From assembly GCA_022823365.1 (NCBI GenBank), contig JAJDXG010000056.1, forward strand, positions 124,001 to 188,000: a stretch of DNA of 64,000 nucleotides, written 5' to 3'. Source of the DNA: Gemmatimonadota bacterium (GTDB taxonomy: Bacteria; Gemmatimonadota; Gemmatimonadetes; Longimicrobiales; Gaopeijiaceae). Position numbers and translations under genes: made by a program. How positions within the stretch are numbered: the stretch's first letter is position 1; each line of letters begins with the position of its first letter. This document shows positions 48,190 through 59,830 of the stretch, in pieces. A model generated the notes under the pieces. That model saw only the letters and a program-made list of their open reading frames with translations. It ran no database searches and was not told the DNA's origin.

Positions 48190-49095
48190 GTGCATGTGAT
48201 CCGCGTACCCTCATCGCTGGACTACTCCACCGTGGACAGCGTCTTCCGGCAATGCGCGCAGGCCGTGGAAGGCAAGGCGCTCTTCGACGCGGGCTACCTT
48301 CGCTTCGTCGACCCGCAGGGCCTGGTCGGGCTGTTGAGCGCGGGGGCCCTTCTGAAGCGCCGGCTGGGGCAGCCGCCCCATCTGCGGCTTCCCCGGCAGG
48401 CGGAGGTCCTCGGATACCTGGCGCGCATCCGCTTCCTCGAGCAGGCTCGACGCTTCTTCTCGATGCAGGCCCGGCGTCCGCGCGAAATCGCCGCAAGCTC
48501 CGACGTGCTGCTCGAGATCACCCCGGTGACCACCAACAGCGACGTGCACGCCGTCGTGGACCGCGTGCAGACGCGCGCGGGGACCATCCTCACCCGCACC
48601 CTCGGGTATCCGCTGGTGACCGTCGTCCAGTTCTCGGTGGTGCTCTCGGAGGTGTGCCAGAACATCATCGAACACGCCGAGGCCCCGGGATGGGTGGCCG
48701 CGCAGGCGTACTACTGGGCCAAGCGCCGGGACCGCTGGATGCTGGTGATCGCGGTGTCCGACCTGGGGCGCGGCTTCCGCGAATCGCTGGCGGCCGAGCA
48801 CGCCGGCCGTTTCGGAAAGCGATGGGGGGACGGCAGCGCGCTGGAAGCCGCCTTCCTGCACGGCGTCACGCGTTTCCAGGACCTGGGGAGAGGCCAGGGG
48901 ATCCAGCAGATCCGCAGGCAGGTGCGGCGGTGGGACGGGCTCATCTCCATCCGCAGCGGGACCGCGCGCATCGCCGACGTGCCGGAATGGGACGACACCC
49001 CCGCTCTGGAGCAGGGCCTGGCGCATTTTCCGGGCGCCCAGATCAACATCGTTCTGCCCGCGAAGCAGCGGGGCAAGGAAAGGAGCGGCGCATGA
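48190..49095 (+). CDS. STAS-like + HATPase domain regulatory protein
   Basis: N-terminal ALFDAGYLRFVDPQGLVGLLSAGALLKRRLG; HATPase N-box SEVCQNIIEHAE, G-boxes VSDLGRGFRES and DLGRGQGIQQI. Confidence 0.75.
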   Translation: MHVIRVPSSLDYSTVDSVFRQCAQAVEGKALFDAGYLRFVDPQGLVGLLSAGALLKRRLGQPPHLRLPRQAEVLGYLARIRFLEQARRFFSMQARRPREIAASSDVLLEITPVTTNSDVHAVVDRVQTRAGTILTRTLGYPLVTVVQFSVVLSEVCQNIIEHAEAPGWVAAQAYYWAKRRDRWMLVIAVSDLGRGFRESLAAEHAGRFGKRWGDGSALEAAFLHGVTRFQDLGRGQGIQQIRRQVRRWDGLISIRSGTARIADVPEWDDTPALEQGLAHFPGAQINIVLPAKQRGKERSGA

Positions 49096-49114
49096 CGGAC
49101 TTGGGTCCGGCCTC

Positions 49115-49702
49115 ATGAACGGATTCGGCATCGACCCGGTGGCGATCGACCTCCGGCGCCTGGTCCGGAGGCAGGTGGCGTCGCTCTACGCGCACCTGGT
49201 GACCCGGCCCACGGGGCGCGCGGTGCGGCTGGCCATCGAGAGCCAACTCGCGAACGCGGGAGAGATGGCGCTCTCGGTCATCGATTTCTCCGAGGTTCAC
49301 GTGGTGGATTTCTCGTGCGCGGACGAGGTCGTGGCGAAGCTGCTCCTGCACTACCAGCCGCCCGGGAGAGCCGCCCGCGCCTTCTTCATCCTTCGCGGCG
49401 TGAGCGACCTTCATCTGGAGCCGATCGAGGCCGTGCTGGAGCGCCATCGTCTCACTGCCGTGGCGGAAACCGCAGCGGGGCCGTGCCGGCTGGTTGGCGT
49501 GCCGAGCGAGGCCGATGCCCGGGTCTGGCGTTCCCTCGAGGAGCGGGGAGCCCTTTCTCCGGGGGATGTCCCGGCACACCTTCCGGACGAGGTCGATCGC
49601 GCTGCGCTGGAGTCACTCGTGCGGCGCGGACTTGTTTTCCGGCGGCCCGAGTCGGGAGACTATCTGGCGCTGAGCAATCTGATGAGGAGTCTGATGGGAT
49701 GA
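49115..49702 (+). CDS. STAS-like (DUF4325-type) protein with C-terminal wHTH-like segment
   Basis: ALSVIDFSEVHVVDFSCADEVVAKLLLHYQ...; ESLVRRGLVFRRPESGDYLALSNLMRSL. Confidence 0.65.
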   Translation: MNGFGIDPVAIDLRRLVRRQVASLYAHLVTRPTGRAVRLAIESQLANAGEMALSVIDFSEVHVVDFSCADEVVAKLLLHYQPPGRAARAFFILRGVSDLHLEPIEAVLERHRLTAVAETAAGPCRLVGVPSEADARVWRSLEERGALSPGDVPAHLPDEVDRAALESLVRRGLVFRRPESGDYLALSNLMRSLMG

Positions 49703-50901
49703 AGAGCGTCTCGGAGGAGAGAACGAACGATTCGCCGGAGGCGCGGGAGGCCTGGGGTCCGGGCACGCTGGGTGTCCACGCCGGCGCGCCCGAGCCGCGT
49801 CCCGGCGAAGCCGTCGTACTGCCCGTGGTCCAGAGCTCCACCTTCTTCTGGAACGCGCCCGGCGATGCGCCCGAGCTGCGCTACTCGCGCTACGGCAACA
49901 ACCCGAACCAGGTCGCGGTGGCGAAGAAGCTGGCGGCGCTCGAGGGCACCGAAGCCTCGCTGGCCGTTGCGAGCGGGATGGCGGCCACCGCACTCGCTGT
50001 CCTCGCCGTCACCCGCGCCGGGGACCACGTCGTGGCCTCGAAGCACCTGTACGGCGCCACCAGCACGTTCCTCGCCGATGAGATGCCGCACCGAGGGGTC
50101 ACCACGACCTTCGTGGATCCGGACGAGACCTGCGCCTGGGAGTCGGCGATGCGGGACAACACCCGCATCCTCTTCCTGGAGACACCGACCAATCCCGTGA
50201 TGCGCGTGTTCGATCCGCGCATACCGGTGCGCCTCGCGCGCCAGGCCGGGGCGGTGACCATGATGGACGCCACCTTCGCCTCGCCCATCAACCTCAGGCC
50301 TGCCCGCCTCGGCGTGGACATCGTCATCCACAGCGCGACCAAGTACCTGGGCGGCCATTCCGACCTGATCGCGGGCGTGGTTTCCGGCAGCCGCGAGCTG
50401 ATCGGACGGGTGCAGCGCATGCTGGTGCTCTACGGGCCGGCGCTGGACCCGCACGCAGCCTGGCTGCTGGAGCGCGGGATCAAGACGCTGTCGGTGCGCA
50501 TGGCGCGCCACAACCGGAGCGGCCTGGAGCTCGCCGCCTGGCTGGAAGGCCGTCCCGGGATCTCGCGTGTCTCCTACCCCGGGCTCGCCAGTCACCCCGA
50601 CCGCACGCTCGCGGGCGAGCTGCTGGACGGCTTCGGCGGCATGGTGGGCTTCGTGCTGGAGAGTGGCGGAGCGGGCGCGGACGCGTTCTGCCGCAATCTG
50701 GAGGTGGCCAGGGTCGCGCCCAGCCTGGGCGGCGTCGAGACCCTCGTGTCGCAGCCGCGCTTCACCTCTCACATCGGCCTGACCCCGGAGGAGAGGACGC
50801 AGGCGGGGATTCCCGACGGGTTCGTTCGCGTCTCGGTGGGACTCGAAGAAGTCCGCGATCTGCAGCGCGACTTCACCCGGGCACTGGAGGCGTCGCGCTG
50901 A
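49699..50901 (+). CDS. Cys/Met-metabolism PLP enzyme (trans-sulfuration family)
   Basis: YSRYGNNPNQVAVAKKLAALEGTEASLAVASGMAATALAVLAV...FLETPTNPVMRVFDP...IHSATKYLGGHSDLIAGVVSG. Confidence 0.95.
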   Translation: MKSVSEERTNDSPEAREAWGPGTLGVHAGAPEPRPGEAVVLPVVQSSTFFWNAPGDAPELRYSRYGNNPNQVAVAKKLAALEGTEASLAVASGMAATALAVLAVTRAGDHVVASKHLYGATSTFLADEMPHRGVTTTFVDPDETCAWESAMRDNTRILFLETPTNPVMRVFDPRIPVRLARQAGAVTMMDATFASPINLRPARLGVDIVIHSATKYLGGHSDLIAGVVSGSRELIGRVQRMLVLYGPALDPHAAWLLERGIKTLSVRMARHNRSGLELAAWLEGRPGISRVSYPGLASHPDRTLAGELLDGFGGMVGFVLESGGAGADAFCRNLEVARVAPSLGGVETLVSQPRFTSHIGLTPEERTQAGIPDGFVRVSVGLEEVRDLQRDFTRALEASR

Positions 50902-53318
50902 AGAGGGGCCGCCTGATCCGGAGGATCCTGCTCGGGACACTGGCAGGGGTTCTGCTCGCTTCGCTGGCGGGCGCGATCTGGCTGAGGCGGCTGGCCACCG
51001 GTCCCGCGCCGGCGTCCGGGGAACTCGTGCTTCACGGCCTGGAGCAGCCGGTTGAGATCCTGCGCGACTCCCTGGGCGTGCCCCACGTGTGGGCCGGTTC
51101 GCTGGCCGACGCGGTCTTCGCGCAGGGGTACCTGCACGCGACGGACCGGCTCTGGCAGCTGGAGATGTTCCGGCGGGTCGCCCACGGCCGCCTGAGCGAG
51201 CTTTTCGGCGAGGAGACGCTGGATGCCGACCGGTTCCTGCGCGCGCTGGGCCTGGCGCGAGCGGGCCGCGAGACGGCCGTCAGCGAAGAGACCAGGGCGC
51301 TCGGGGAAGCGTACGCGCGCGGGGTGAACGCGGCCCTGGCCGGATGGCCCGGTCTCCTGCCGCCGGAGTTCGTCCTGCTGCGCGCCGGTTTCGAGACCTG
51401 GGAGCTCGAGCACTCGCTCGCGGTGGAGAAGATCATGGCCTGGGATCTGTCACAGTACGGGGTCTCGATGTCGCTGGCGGGCGCGCGCGCCATCGCGGGA
51501 GACGAGGCCGTGCTGGAGTTGCTGCCGTCCTATCCCGACTGGGGGGTGACGATTCTGCAGGATCGCCCCCTGGCGCGTGCAGATGGCGGAGTTCCCGGCG
51601 AGACCGGGGTATCCGGGGGTGGCGGGATCGCCAGCAGTCCCGGTGCGCCGCCGGACGCTCTGCCCCCCGCCGTCTCCGCCGACGTGATTGCGTCGGCACG
51701 CATGCCCGCGGCCGCCCGCACCGCGCTCGAAGCGGCGAGCATCTTCCGTGCCTCCAACTCCTGGGTCGTCGGAGGGTCCCGCACCGCGACCGGAACGCCC
51801 CTCCTCGCCAACGACATGCACCTGGGCCTGGACCATCCCAACATCTGGTACCTGATCGGGCTGCACGCTCCCGGCCTGGACGTCGTCGGACAGAGCCTGC
51901 CGGGCGCGCCCGGGGTGATCGCGGGACACACCGCCGGCGTTGCATGGGGCTTCACCAACGCGATGGTGGATGACTCCGACTTCTTCATCGAACGGGTGGA
52001 TCCGGCCGATACCACGCGCTACCTGACGCCGGAGGGAAGCGAGCCCTTCCGGGTGCGGGAGGAATCGATCCGGGTTCGCGGCCGCGCCGAGCCGGTGCGC
52101 ATGATGGTGCGCGAGACCCGCCACGGCCCCGTCATGACATCCGTGGATCCGGTGCCGGGAGGCGAGCTGCTGTCGTTCCGCTGGGGCGCGCACGATCCGT
52201 CGACGACCTTCGACGGGATCCTGGCGATGAACCTCGCCAGTTCCGCCGGCGAACTGATCGCCGCGCTGGCCCTCTTCACCAGCCCCTACCAGAACGTGGT
52301 CTTCGCCGACACCGCCGGCGACTTCGGCTACCAGCTCGCCGGGGCCGTTCCCCTGCGCCGCTCGGGCAGTCCGTCCCTTCTCCCGGTGCCCGGGTGGACC
52401 GGAGAACACGACTGGACCGGTACGCTGCCCTACGAGCGCAATCCCCGGCTCCTCAACCCGGCGTCGGGCTTCATCGCGACGGCCAACAACCGCCAGGGCC
52501 TGGACTCGCTCTCGCTGGTGATCTCCCCGGACCGCTGGGAGGACCCCTACCGCGCCCAGCGCATCACCGAGCTGATCGAGGCGCGCAGCGACCACGACGC
52601 GGAATCGATGAGGGCCATTCAGCTGGATGTCCGGAGCGCCTTCATCGCCCGCTACCGGGACCGGGCGGCCAGCGCCTTTCGCCGCGCGGGGCTGGACAGC
52701 CTCGCGGCCGCGCTCGAAGCTTGGGACGGCCGCGCGACGGTGGAGAGCACGGAGGCGACCCTCTTCCACGCCTGGGCGGAGGCGCTCGAGGCCGCGCTGC
52801 GCGCCCGCTTCTACGCGGCTTCAGGCGGCTTCGGCTATTTCCCGCAGTACATGGTCGGGCGGGCGCTCGACGCCGGCGGGGCGGGGGTGGACTCTCTGGC
52901 CGGGCAGGCCGCGCTCGAGGCGGCGGACGCGAGCGGCAGACCCTGGGGGCAGGTCCACCTCCTGCGCATTTCGCATCCCTTCCAGGACGTGCCGCTGATC
53001 GGCGGCCTGCTGGGCTTCGGCCGGCGCGGCCTGCCCCGGCCAGGCGACGACTACACGGTCGACGCGGCCCCGTTCGAGGGTAACGTGCCCCTGTTCGAGG
53101 TCACCGCCGGGCCCAGCCAGCGTTCCGTCACCGACCTGGGAGATCTCGGTCGCGGGGGTGGATTCATCCTGCCCGGAGGGCAGTCCGGCCGTCCCGCCAA
53201 CCGCCACAGCTGGGACCAGCTGGAGCGCTGGCAGCGCGGCGAACTGTGGCGCCTGCCGCTCGACCGGTCGGAGGTGGAGGCGCGCACGGTCGCCCGGCTC
53301 AGACTCCTGCCGGGGTAG
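50898..53318 (+). CDS. Penicillin acylase family protein (N-terminal hydrolase); probable CTG start
   Basis: LKRGRLIRRILLGTLAGVLLASLAGAIWLRRLATGP (TM/signal) then VEILRDSLGVPHVWAGSLADAVFAQGYLHATDRLWQLEMFRRVAHGRLSELFGE; FRASNSWVVGGSRTATGTPLLANDMHLGL. First conventional start in the frame is only at 51027. Confidence 0.9.
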   Translation: MKRGRLIRRILLGTLAGVLLASLAGAIWLRRLATGPAPASGELVLHGLEQPVEILRDSLGVPHVWAGSLADAVFAQGYLHATDRLWQLEMFRRVAHGRLSELFGEETLDADRFLRALGLARAGRETAVSEETRALGEAYARGVNAALAGWPGLLPPEFVLLRAGFETWELEHSLAVEKIMAWDLSQYGVSMSLAGARAIAGDEAVLELLPSYPDWGVTILQDRPLARADGGVPGETGVSGGGGIASSPGAPPDALPPAVSADVIASARMPAAARTALEAASIFRASNSWVVGGSRTATGTPLLANDMHLGLDHPNIWYLIGLHAPGLDVVGQSLPGAPGVIAGHTAGVAWGFTNAMVDDSDFFIERVDPADTTRYLTPEGSEPFRVREESIRVRGRAEPVRMMVRETRHGPVMTSVDPVPGGELLSFRWGAHDPSTTFDGILAMNLASSAGELIAALALFTSPYQNVVFADTAGDFGYQLAGAVPLRRSGSPSLLPVPGWTGEHDWTGTLPYERNPRLLNPASGFIATANNRQGLDSLSLVISPDRWEDPYRAQRITELIEARSDHDAESMRAIQLDVRSAFIARYRDRAASAFRRAGLDSLAAALEAWDGRATVESTEATLFHAWAEALEAALRARFYAASGGFGYFPQYMVGRALDAGGAGVDSLAGQAALEAADASGRPWGQVHLLRISHPFQDVPLIGGLLGFGRRGLPRPGDDYTVDAAPFEGNVPLFEVTAGPSQRSVTDLGDLGRGGGFILPGGQSGRPANRHSWDQLERWQRGELWRLPLDRSEVEARTVARLRLLPG

Positions 53319-53355
53319 CGCGCCGGACGAAGAGCTATCCGCCCGGCGTCCCCGG

Positions 53356-54195
53356 CTACGCCCGCGTGCTCATCTCGCCCAGGGCCACGCTGCGCTGGAA
53401 CGCCGCGTGCACCGCCTTGGACATGATGGTTCGGAAACCGCCCTTCTCGAGCTGATACAGCGCCTCGGCCGTGGTGCCTCCGGGCGAGGTCACGCGGTTG
53501 CGCAGCTCGGCGGGATGGACGGTCTGCTGCTCGGCGTAGATCGCCGCTCCGCGGATGGTCTGCACCACGAGTTCGCGCGCGTCCCTGCGCGAGAACCCGA
53601 GATGAACCGCCGCGTCGATCAGCGCCTCCATCATGAGAAACACGTAGGCCGGTCCGGTGCCGCTGATGGCCGTCGCGATGTCGAGGAACCGCTCGTCGTC
53701 GACGAACAGCCGTCGCCCCAGCGAACCGATGATGGTTCCGGCCTGCGTCCTCTGCTCGGGCGAGACCTCCGGGGTCGCCGTCCACACGGTCATGCCCTCC
53801 CCGACCTGGGCCGGCGTGTTGGGCATGGTGCGCACGATGGCGCGGTGCTTCAGCAGCGAGGCGATGTTGCCGATGGAGGCGCCGGCCACGATCGAGAGCG
53901 TCAACGCATCCTGCCGGATCCCGCCCTGAAGCTCGGAGAGCACGCCGGGCAGGACCTGCGGCTTGACCGCCAGGACGACGACGTCCGCCTCCCGGGCCGC
54001 CTCGCGGTTGCACAGGGTGGTCCGGACCCCGAACTGGTCGCGCACCAGCGCAAGCCGGTCCTCGTTGCGGTCGCTCGCGATCATGCGGGCCCGATCGATG
54101 TCGTCGCCCCCCGCAAGGCCGCCGATCATGGCCGCGCCCATGGCCCCGGCGCCGATGAAGGCCACGCCCGGCCCGTTCGACCGTGTTGTGTCCAT
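53356..54195 (-). CDS. proC: Pyrroline-5-carboxylate reductase
   Basis: VAFIGAGAMGAAMIGGL...VVVLAVKPQVLPGVL...AIVRTMPNTPAQVGEGMTV...ISGTGPAYVFLMMEALIDAAVHLGFSR...TSPGGTTAEALYQLEKGGFRTIMSKAVHAA. Confidence 0.97.
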   Translation of the reverse strand: MDTTRSNGPGVAFIGAGAMGAAMIGGLAGGDDIDRARMIASDRNEDRLALVRDQFGVRTTLCNREAAREADVVVLAVKPQVLPGVLSELQGGIRQDALTLSIVAGASIGNIASLLKHRAIVRTMPNTPAQVGEGMTVWTATPEVSPEQRTQAGTIIGSLGRRLFVDDERFLDIATAISGTGPAYVFLMMEALIDAAVHLGFSRRDARELVVQTIRGAAIYAEQQTVHPAELRNRVTSPGGTTAEALYQLEKGGFRTIMSKAVHAAFQRSVALGEMSTRA

Positions 54196-54212
54196 GTCCC
54201 GCTCGAGCCCCG

Positions 54213-55844
<1,632 letters not shown>

Positions 55845-56100
55845 GACAGCCTCGGGTACGGTAGGGAGGATCTGGGCGGCGACGGGAAAACGGTGGTCGC
55901 CCGGCTCGGGTGCGGCTCTTCCAACAGCCCGGCGACGGGGACGGGCACGGGCAGCGACCGGCAGGGACAAATCTCGCGATTCGCCATCCCACCGCAAGGG
56001 TTTGCCCGGAGGTCGGCCGGACACTGCGCCGCACCCCGCCGAATGCTCGTCCGGGGTGCCTTTGCACGCCCCGCCACGGCGCGGAACGAGGGAGCCGCGA

Positions 56101-57207
56101 GTGGCGTACCCTGTCCTGCGAGACCATCTTGACCGCGCTCACCCATCGCGCAGCGCAAACGCGGCCACCACCGTCCTACAGGGGCAGAATCTGAAACCGG
56201 AGATCCAGCAGGCCAGAGGAGACTTCGCGGTCGTCATTCCCGCATTCAACGAGGCCCCGGTGGTTCCCGACCTGGTGCGCGAACTGCGGGAGGCCTTCCA
56301 CGAATTCCATCTCGATGGCGAAGTCGTGCTTGTGGACGACGGGTCCACCGACGGCACGGCGGAGGTGGCCCGCCGGGAGGCGGCGGATTGGGACGGGTTT
56401 CGCGTCGTCAGCCATCGGCGCAACCGGGGCAAGACGGAAGCCATGGTCACCGGTGTCAACGCCACCGATCGTCGCTGCATCATCCTCTTCGACGCCGATC
56501 TGCAGCACTCCCCGCGCGACATCCCCCGGTTCCTGGAGAAGCTCGACGAAGGGTGGGACATCGTCTCCGGGCGGCGCATCGGCCACTACGACAAGGCGGC
56601 GGTGTCCGAGATCTACAACCGTATGTCGCGCCTGCTGTTCCGTGTGCCCGTCACCCACCTCAACTCCGCCATGAAGGGGTTTCGGCGGGAGATTCTGGAC
56701 GGGCTCACGCTCAGGCACGACTGGCATCGTTTCTTCGTTGTGCTGGCGCACGGGCGCGGGGCCACGGTCACCGAAATCGACATCAAGCTCTACGACCGCA
56801 GGGCGGGCGAATCCAAGTACCGGGGCCTGTGGCGCGTGGTGATCGGCGTTACCGACCTGGCATCCGTCGCATTTCTGGTGTTCTTTTCGCGAAAGCCGCT
56901 GCTGCTGTTCGGTGCTTCCGGACTGGCCCTGGCAGCTCTGGGCGGGCTCGTTGCGGCGGGTGCGCTCTATCTGCGCTACCTGCATCCGGCGCTGGGCTTC
57001 GAGCCCTACGTGCCGCCGTTCGGCTACCGTCTGCTGATCCAGTTGGTGGTCCTGTTGGAGACGCTCGGGTTCCTTCTCGCCGGATTCGGACTGGTCAGCG
57101 AGCAGATCGCCCACGTGCGGCACGAGATCGAGGCGTTGCGACGCCAGTTGGCTGAGGGGACACGCGATGATGCAGGGTCCCGGCCCAGGGCCACCGGGGA
57201 CGGCTGA
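56101..57207 (+). CDS. Family 2 glycosyltransferase with C-terminal TM helices (start approximate)
   Basis: FAVVIPAFNEAPVVPDLVRELREAF...VVLVDDGSTDGTAEVARREA...LFDADLQHSPRDIPRFLEKLDEGWDIVSGRRIG...LNSAMKGFRREIL. Confidence 0.93.
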   Translation: MAYPVLRDHLDRAHPSRSANAATTVLQGQNLKPEIQQARGDFAVVIPAFNEAPVVPDLVRELREAFHEFHLDGEVVLVDDGSTDGTAEVARREAADWDGFRVVSHRRNRGKTEAMVTGVNATDRRCIILFDADLQHSPRDIPRFLEKLDEGWDIVSGRRIGHYDKAAVSEIYNRMSRLLFRVPVTHLNSAMKGFRREILDGLTLRHDWHRFFVVLAHGRGATVTEIDIKLYDRRAGESKYRGLWRVVIGVTDLASVAFLVFFSRKPLLLFGASGLALAALGGLVAAGALYLRYLHPALGFEPYVPPFGYRLLIQLVVLLETLGFLLAGFGLVSEQIAHVRHEIEALRRQLAEGTRDDAGSRPRATGDG

Positions 57208-57253
57208 GCGGTGTGCGCGGGCTGAAGCGAGGCGGAACCGTGGAACGAGATCG

Positions 57254-59830
57254 ATGAGCGCGAAGCGGCGCGGCAGACGAAGACGGGCGCGGGTGCCGCA
57301 CGCAAAGACAGCCTCGGCAGACCCGAGCGCCCCTTCGCGGGCGCCGATGGCCTCCGGCGGCGCTCCCGCCATTCCCGGATGGCTTCCGTGGGCGCTCTTC
57401 CTCGGGCTGACGGTATTCCTGTTCCGCGCGTTCATCTTCAGCAGCGCGATGCTCTACGGGAGCGACACGCTGGCGGGCGGCTACATGGCCCGCGCGATCT
57501 ACGCGGATGCCCTGGCCGAACTGGGCCGCATCCCGGGATGGCTGCCGCAATTCCTCGGGGGCACCCCCTTCGTGGAAGCGCTCAGCGGGGCGGATGCCTT
57601 CTACCCCCCGTCGCTTCTGCTGCTCATCCTCCTGGAACCCTACCGGGCCCTCGGGTGGAAGCTCGTCGTTCACGTCGCGGTTGCGGGCTTCTTCATGTTC
57701 CTGTGGGTGCGCGCGCTCGGGGTTTCCCGGGCCGCGGCGCTGGTCGCGGGAACCGGCTACATGCTCGCCCCGGTCTTCGTCGGGCTCGTGTTTGCGGGTC
57801 ACGACGGCAAGATGTTCGTGACCGCGCTGACCCCCCTGCTTTTCTGGGCAACAGAGCGCCACTTCCTGCGTCCCGGCCTCAAGTCGTTCACCTGGCTGGC
57901 CCTGGTGATCGCGCTCGTCATCCTGACGCCGCACTTCCAGATGGCGTACTTCCTGTTCGGCGCCACCGGGCTGTTCGCGATCTTCCGGAGCATTCAGATC
58001 CTGCGCGGCTCGGGTCCGGACGCCGTGTCGGCGCACCGCGACCATCCCCCGGATGCGAATGCCGCCGGGACCCGCCCCGGCTTGCGCTCGCGGGCGGCGT
58101 CACGCTTCGGTCTGTTTCTCGCGGCGTCGATCACCGGAGCGCTCATCGCCGGCGGCCAGCTCCTGCCGGCCATCGACTACGTGACCGCCGACTCCCGGCG
58201 CACCGCGACCTCCGAAGCGCTCGATGAAGAGGCTGCCCTCGAGTGGTCCAGTTCCTGGTCGCTGCACCCGGAAGAGGCGTTCTCCCTCGTGATCCCCGAA
58301 TTCTCCGGGGCCAACATCAGCGGTACGGGAGGCTGGGCGGACAACACCTACTGGGGCCGCAACCCGTTCAAGCACAACCACGAGTACGCGGGCCTGGTGC
58401 TGCTTCTGCTGGCCGCGATCTCGTTTCTGGGCGGGCCCCTGCGCGGGCTGCGCCGATTCTTTGCGGGCCTGGCGGGGATTGCCGTTCTCTTCGCGCTCGG
58501 CGCCAACACGCCCGTCTGGCGCATCGCCTACGAAGCTCTGCCGGGCATCAGCCTCTTCCGGGCGCCCTCTCAGGCGGCCTACCTGGTCGCCTTCGGCGCG
58601 GCGACGCTGGCGGCCCTGGGGGTGGACCGCATCTTCGCCTGCGTGCGCGATCCCGACGCGGGACAGCGGATCCAGCGGCTGGTTCTGGTCGCTACCGGCG
58701 TGCTGGGAGCCTTGGCGCTGCTCGCCGCCGCGGGCGCGCTGACGTCTCTGTGGATCTCGGTCCTGTATCCCGGAATCGCCGGGGCCAAGCGTCAGGCGCT
58801 GGCGGCCGCGCTGCCCTACATCGGGACCGGTGCCTGGACCGCCGTGTTTCTGACGGGGGCTGTGGCAGCGCTGGTGTGGGCGCTGCGAAGGGCGTACCTC
58901 GCGCCCGGCATCGTACTGGGCGCGCTCGTCGCCCTGGTCGCGCTGGACGCCTACCGCATAGACCGCGTGTTCATCCAGACCATCGACTTCGACCGCTGGG
59001 CTGCCCCGGATGCCAACATCCAGGCAGTGCTCGACCGGGAGGCCGGCAGCTCCGAGCCCTTCCGCATGCTGTCCTTCCGAAACGCCGGGCAGGACCTCAT
59101 GCCCGCGCTGCACGGCATCGAGCTCGCCGCAGGGCACCACCCCAACGATCTGGCCCGCTACCGCGATCTCATCGGCATGGTGGGTTCGGGACAGCCGATG
59201 AACCTCTACGGCAGCGAGAACATCCGCAGGCTGCTCAACGTGCGCTACCTGCTCTGGCCCGATCTGCAGATGGGGAGTTCGCCGCAGGGGAATGTCTTCA
59301 GCCGGACGCAACTGCCCGACGGCCGCATCTACGAGACGGTTTTCGTGGAGGCCGGTCTTCCGCGCGCGCGCCTCGTGGGAAGCGCCGTCGTCAGGTCCGA
59401 CGACGAGGCGATGGCGTACATGCTCTCTCCCGCGTTCGACCCCGCAGGTGAGGTGGTGCTGGCGGAGCCACCGCCCGTCGACCTGCCGGGCACGCCCGTC
59501 GCGGGGGAGGTCGACTGGCTGGAGCGCGGCCCCGACCGCATGAGGCTCGCCGTACGCTCCTCCGTTCCGGCGCTGCTCGCCATCGCGGACAACTGGTACC
59601 CCGCGTGGCACGCCAGTGTGAACGGCCAGGGCGCCCCCGTGCTGCGCGCCTACCACACCCTGCGCGCCATTCCCGTGCCGGCGGGGGAATCCGAGGTCGA
59701 GTTGTGGTACCGCTCCGACGTGGTGCTGCGCAGCTTCTGGCTGGGCTTCATCATCCTGACCGGGCTGCTCGCGGCCAACGGGGTCCGCATCTGGTCGGCC
59801 CGCCGCGCGACCCGGAGTGAGAAACCCTGA
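57254..59830 (+). CDS. YfhO-like polytopic membrane protein
   Basis: Multiple TM segments; SAMLYGSDTLAGGYMARAIYADALAELGRIPGWLPQFLGGTPFVEALSGADAFYPPSLLLLILL; C-terminal DNWYPAWHASVNGQGAPVLRAYHTLRAIPVPAGESEVELWY. Confidence 0.82.
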   Translation: MSAKRRGRRRRARVPHAKTASADPSAPSRAPMASGGAPAIPGWLPWALFLGLTVFLFRAFIFSSAMLYGSDTLAGGYMARAIYADALAELGRIPGWLPQFLGGTPFVEALSGADAFYPPSLLLLILLEPYRALGWKLVVHVAVAGFFMFLWVRALGVSRAAALVAGTGYMLAPVFVGLVFAGHDGKMFVTALTPLLFWATERHFLRPGLKSFTWLALVIALVILTPHFQMAYFLFGATGLFAIFRSIQILRGSGPDAVSAHRDHPPDANAAGTRPGLRSRAASRFGLFLAASITGALIAGGQLLPAIDYVTADSRRTATSEALDEEAALEWSSSWSLHPEEAFSLVIPEFSGANISGTGGWADNTYWGRNPFKHNHEYAGLVLLLLAAISFLGGPLRGLRRFFAGLAGIAVLFALGANTPVWRIAYEALPGISLFRAPSQAAYLVAFGAATLAALGVDRIFACVRDPDAGQRIQRLVLVATGVLGALALLAAAGALTSLWISVLYPGIAGAKRQALAAALPYIGTGAWTAVFLTGAVAALVWALRRAYLAPGIVLGALVALVALDAYRIDRVFIQTIDFDRWAAPDANIQAVLDREAGSSEPFRMLSFRNAGQDLMPALHGIELAAGHHPNDLARYRDLIGMVGSGQPMNLYGSENIRRLLNVRYLLWPDLQMGSSPQGNVFSRTQLPDGRIYETVFVEAGLPRARLVGSAVVRSDDEAMAYMLSPAFDPAGEVVLAEPPPVDLPGTPVAGEVDWLERGPDRMRLAVRSSVPALLAIADNWYPAWHASVNGQGAPVLRAYHTLRAIPVPAGESEVELWYRSDVVLRSFWLGFIILTGLLAANGVRIWSARRATRSEKP

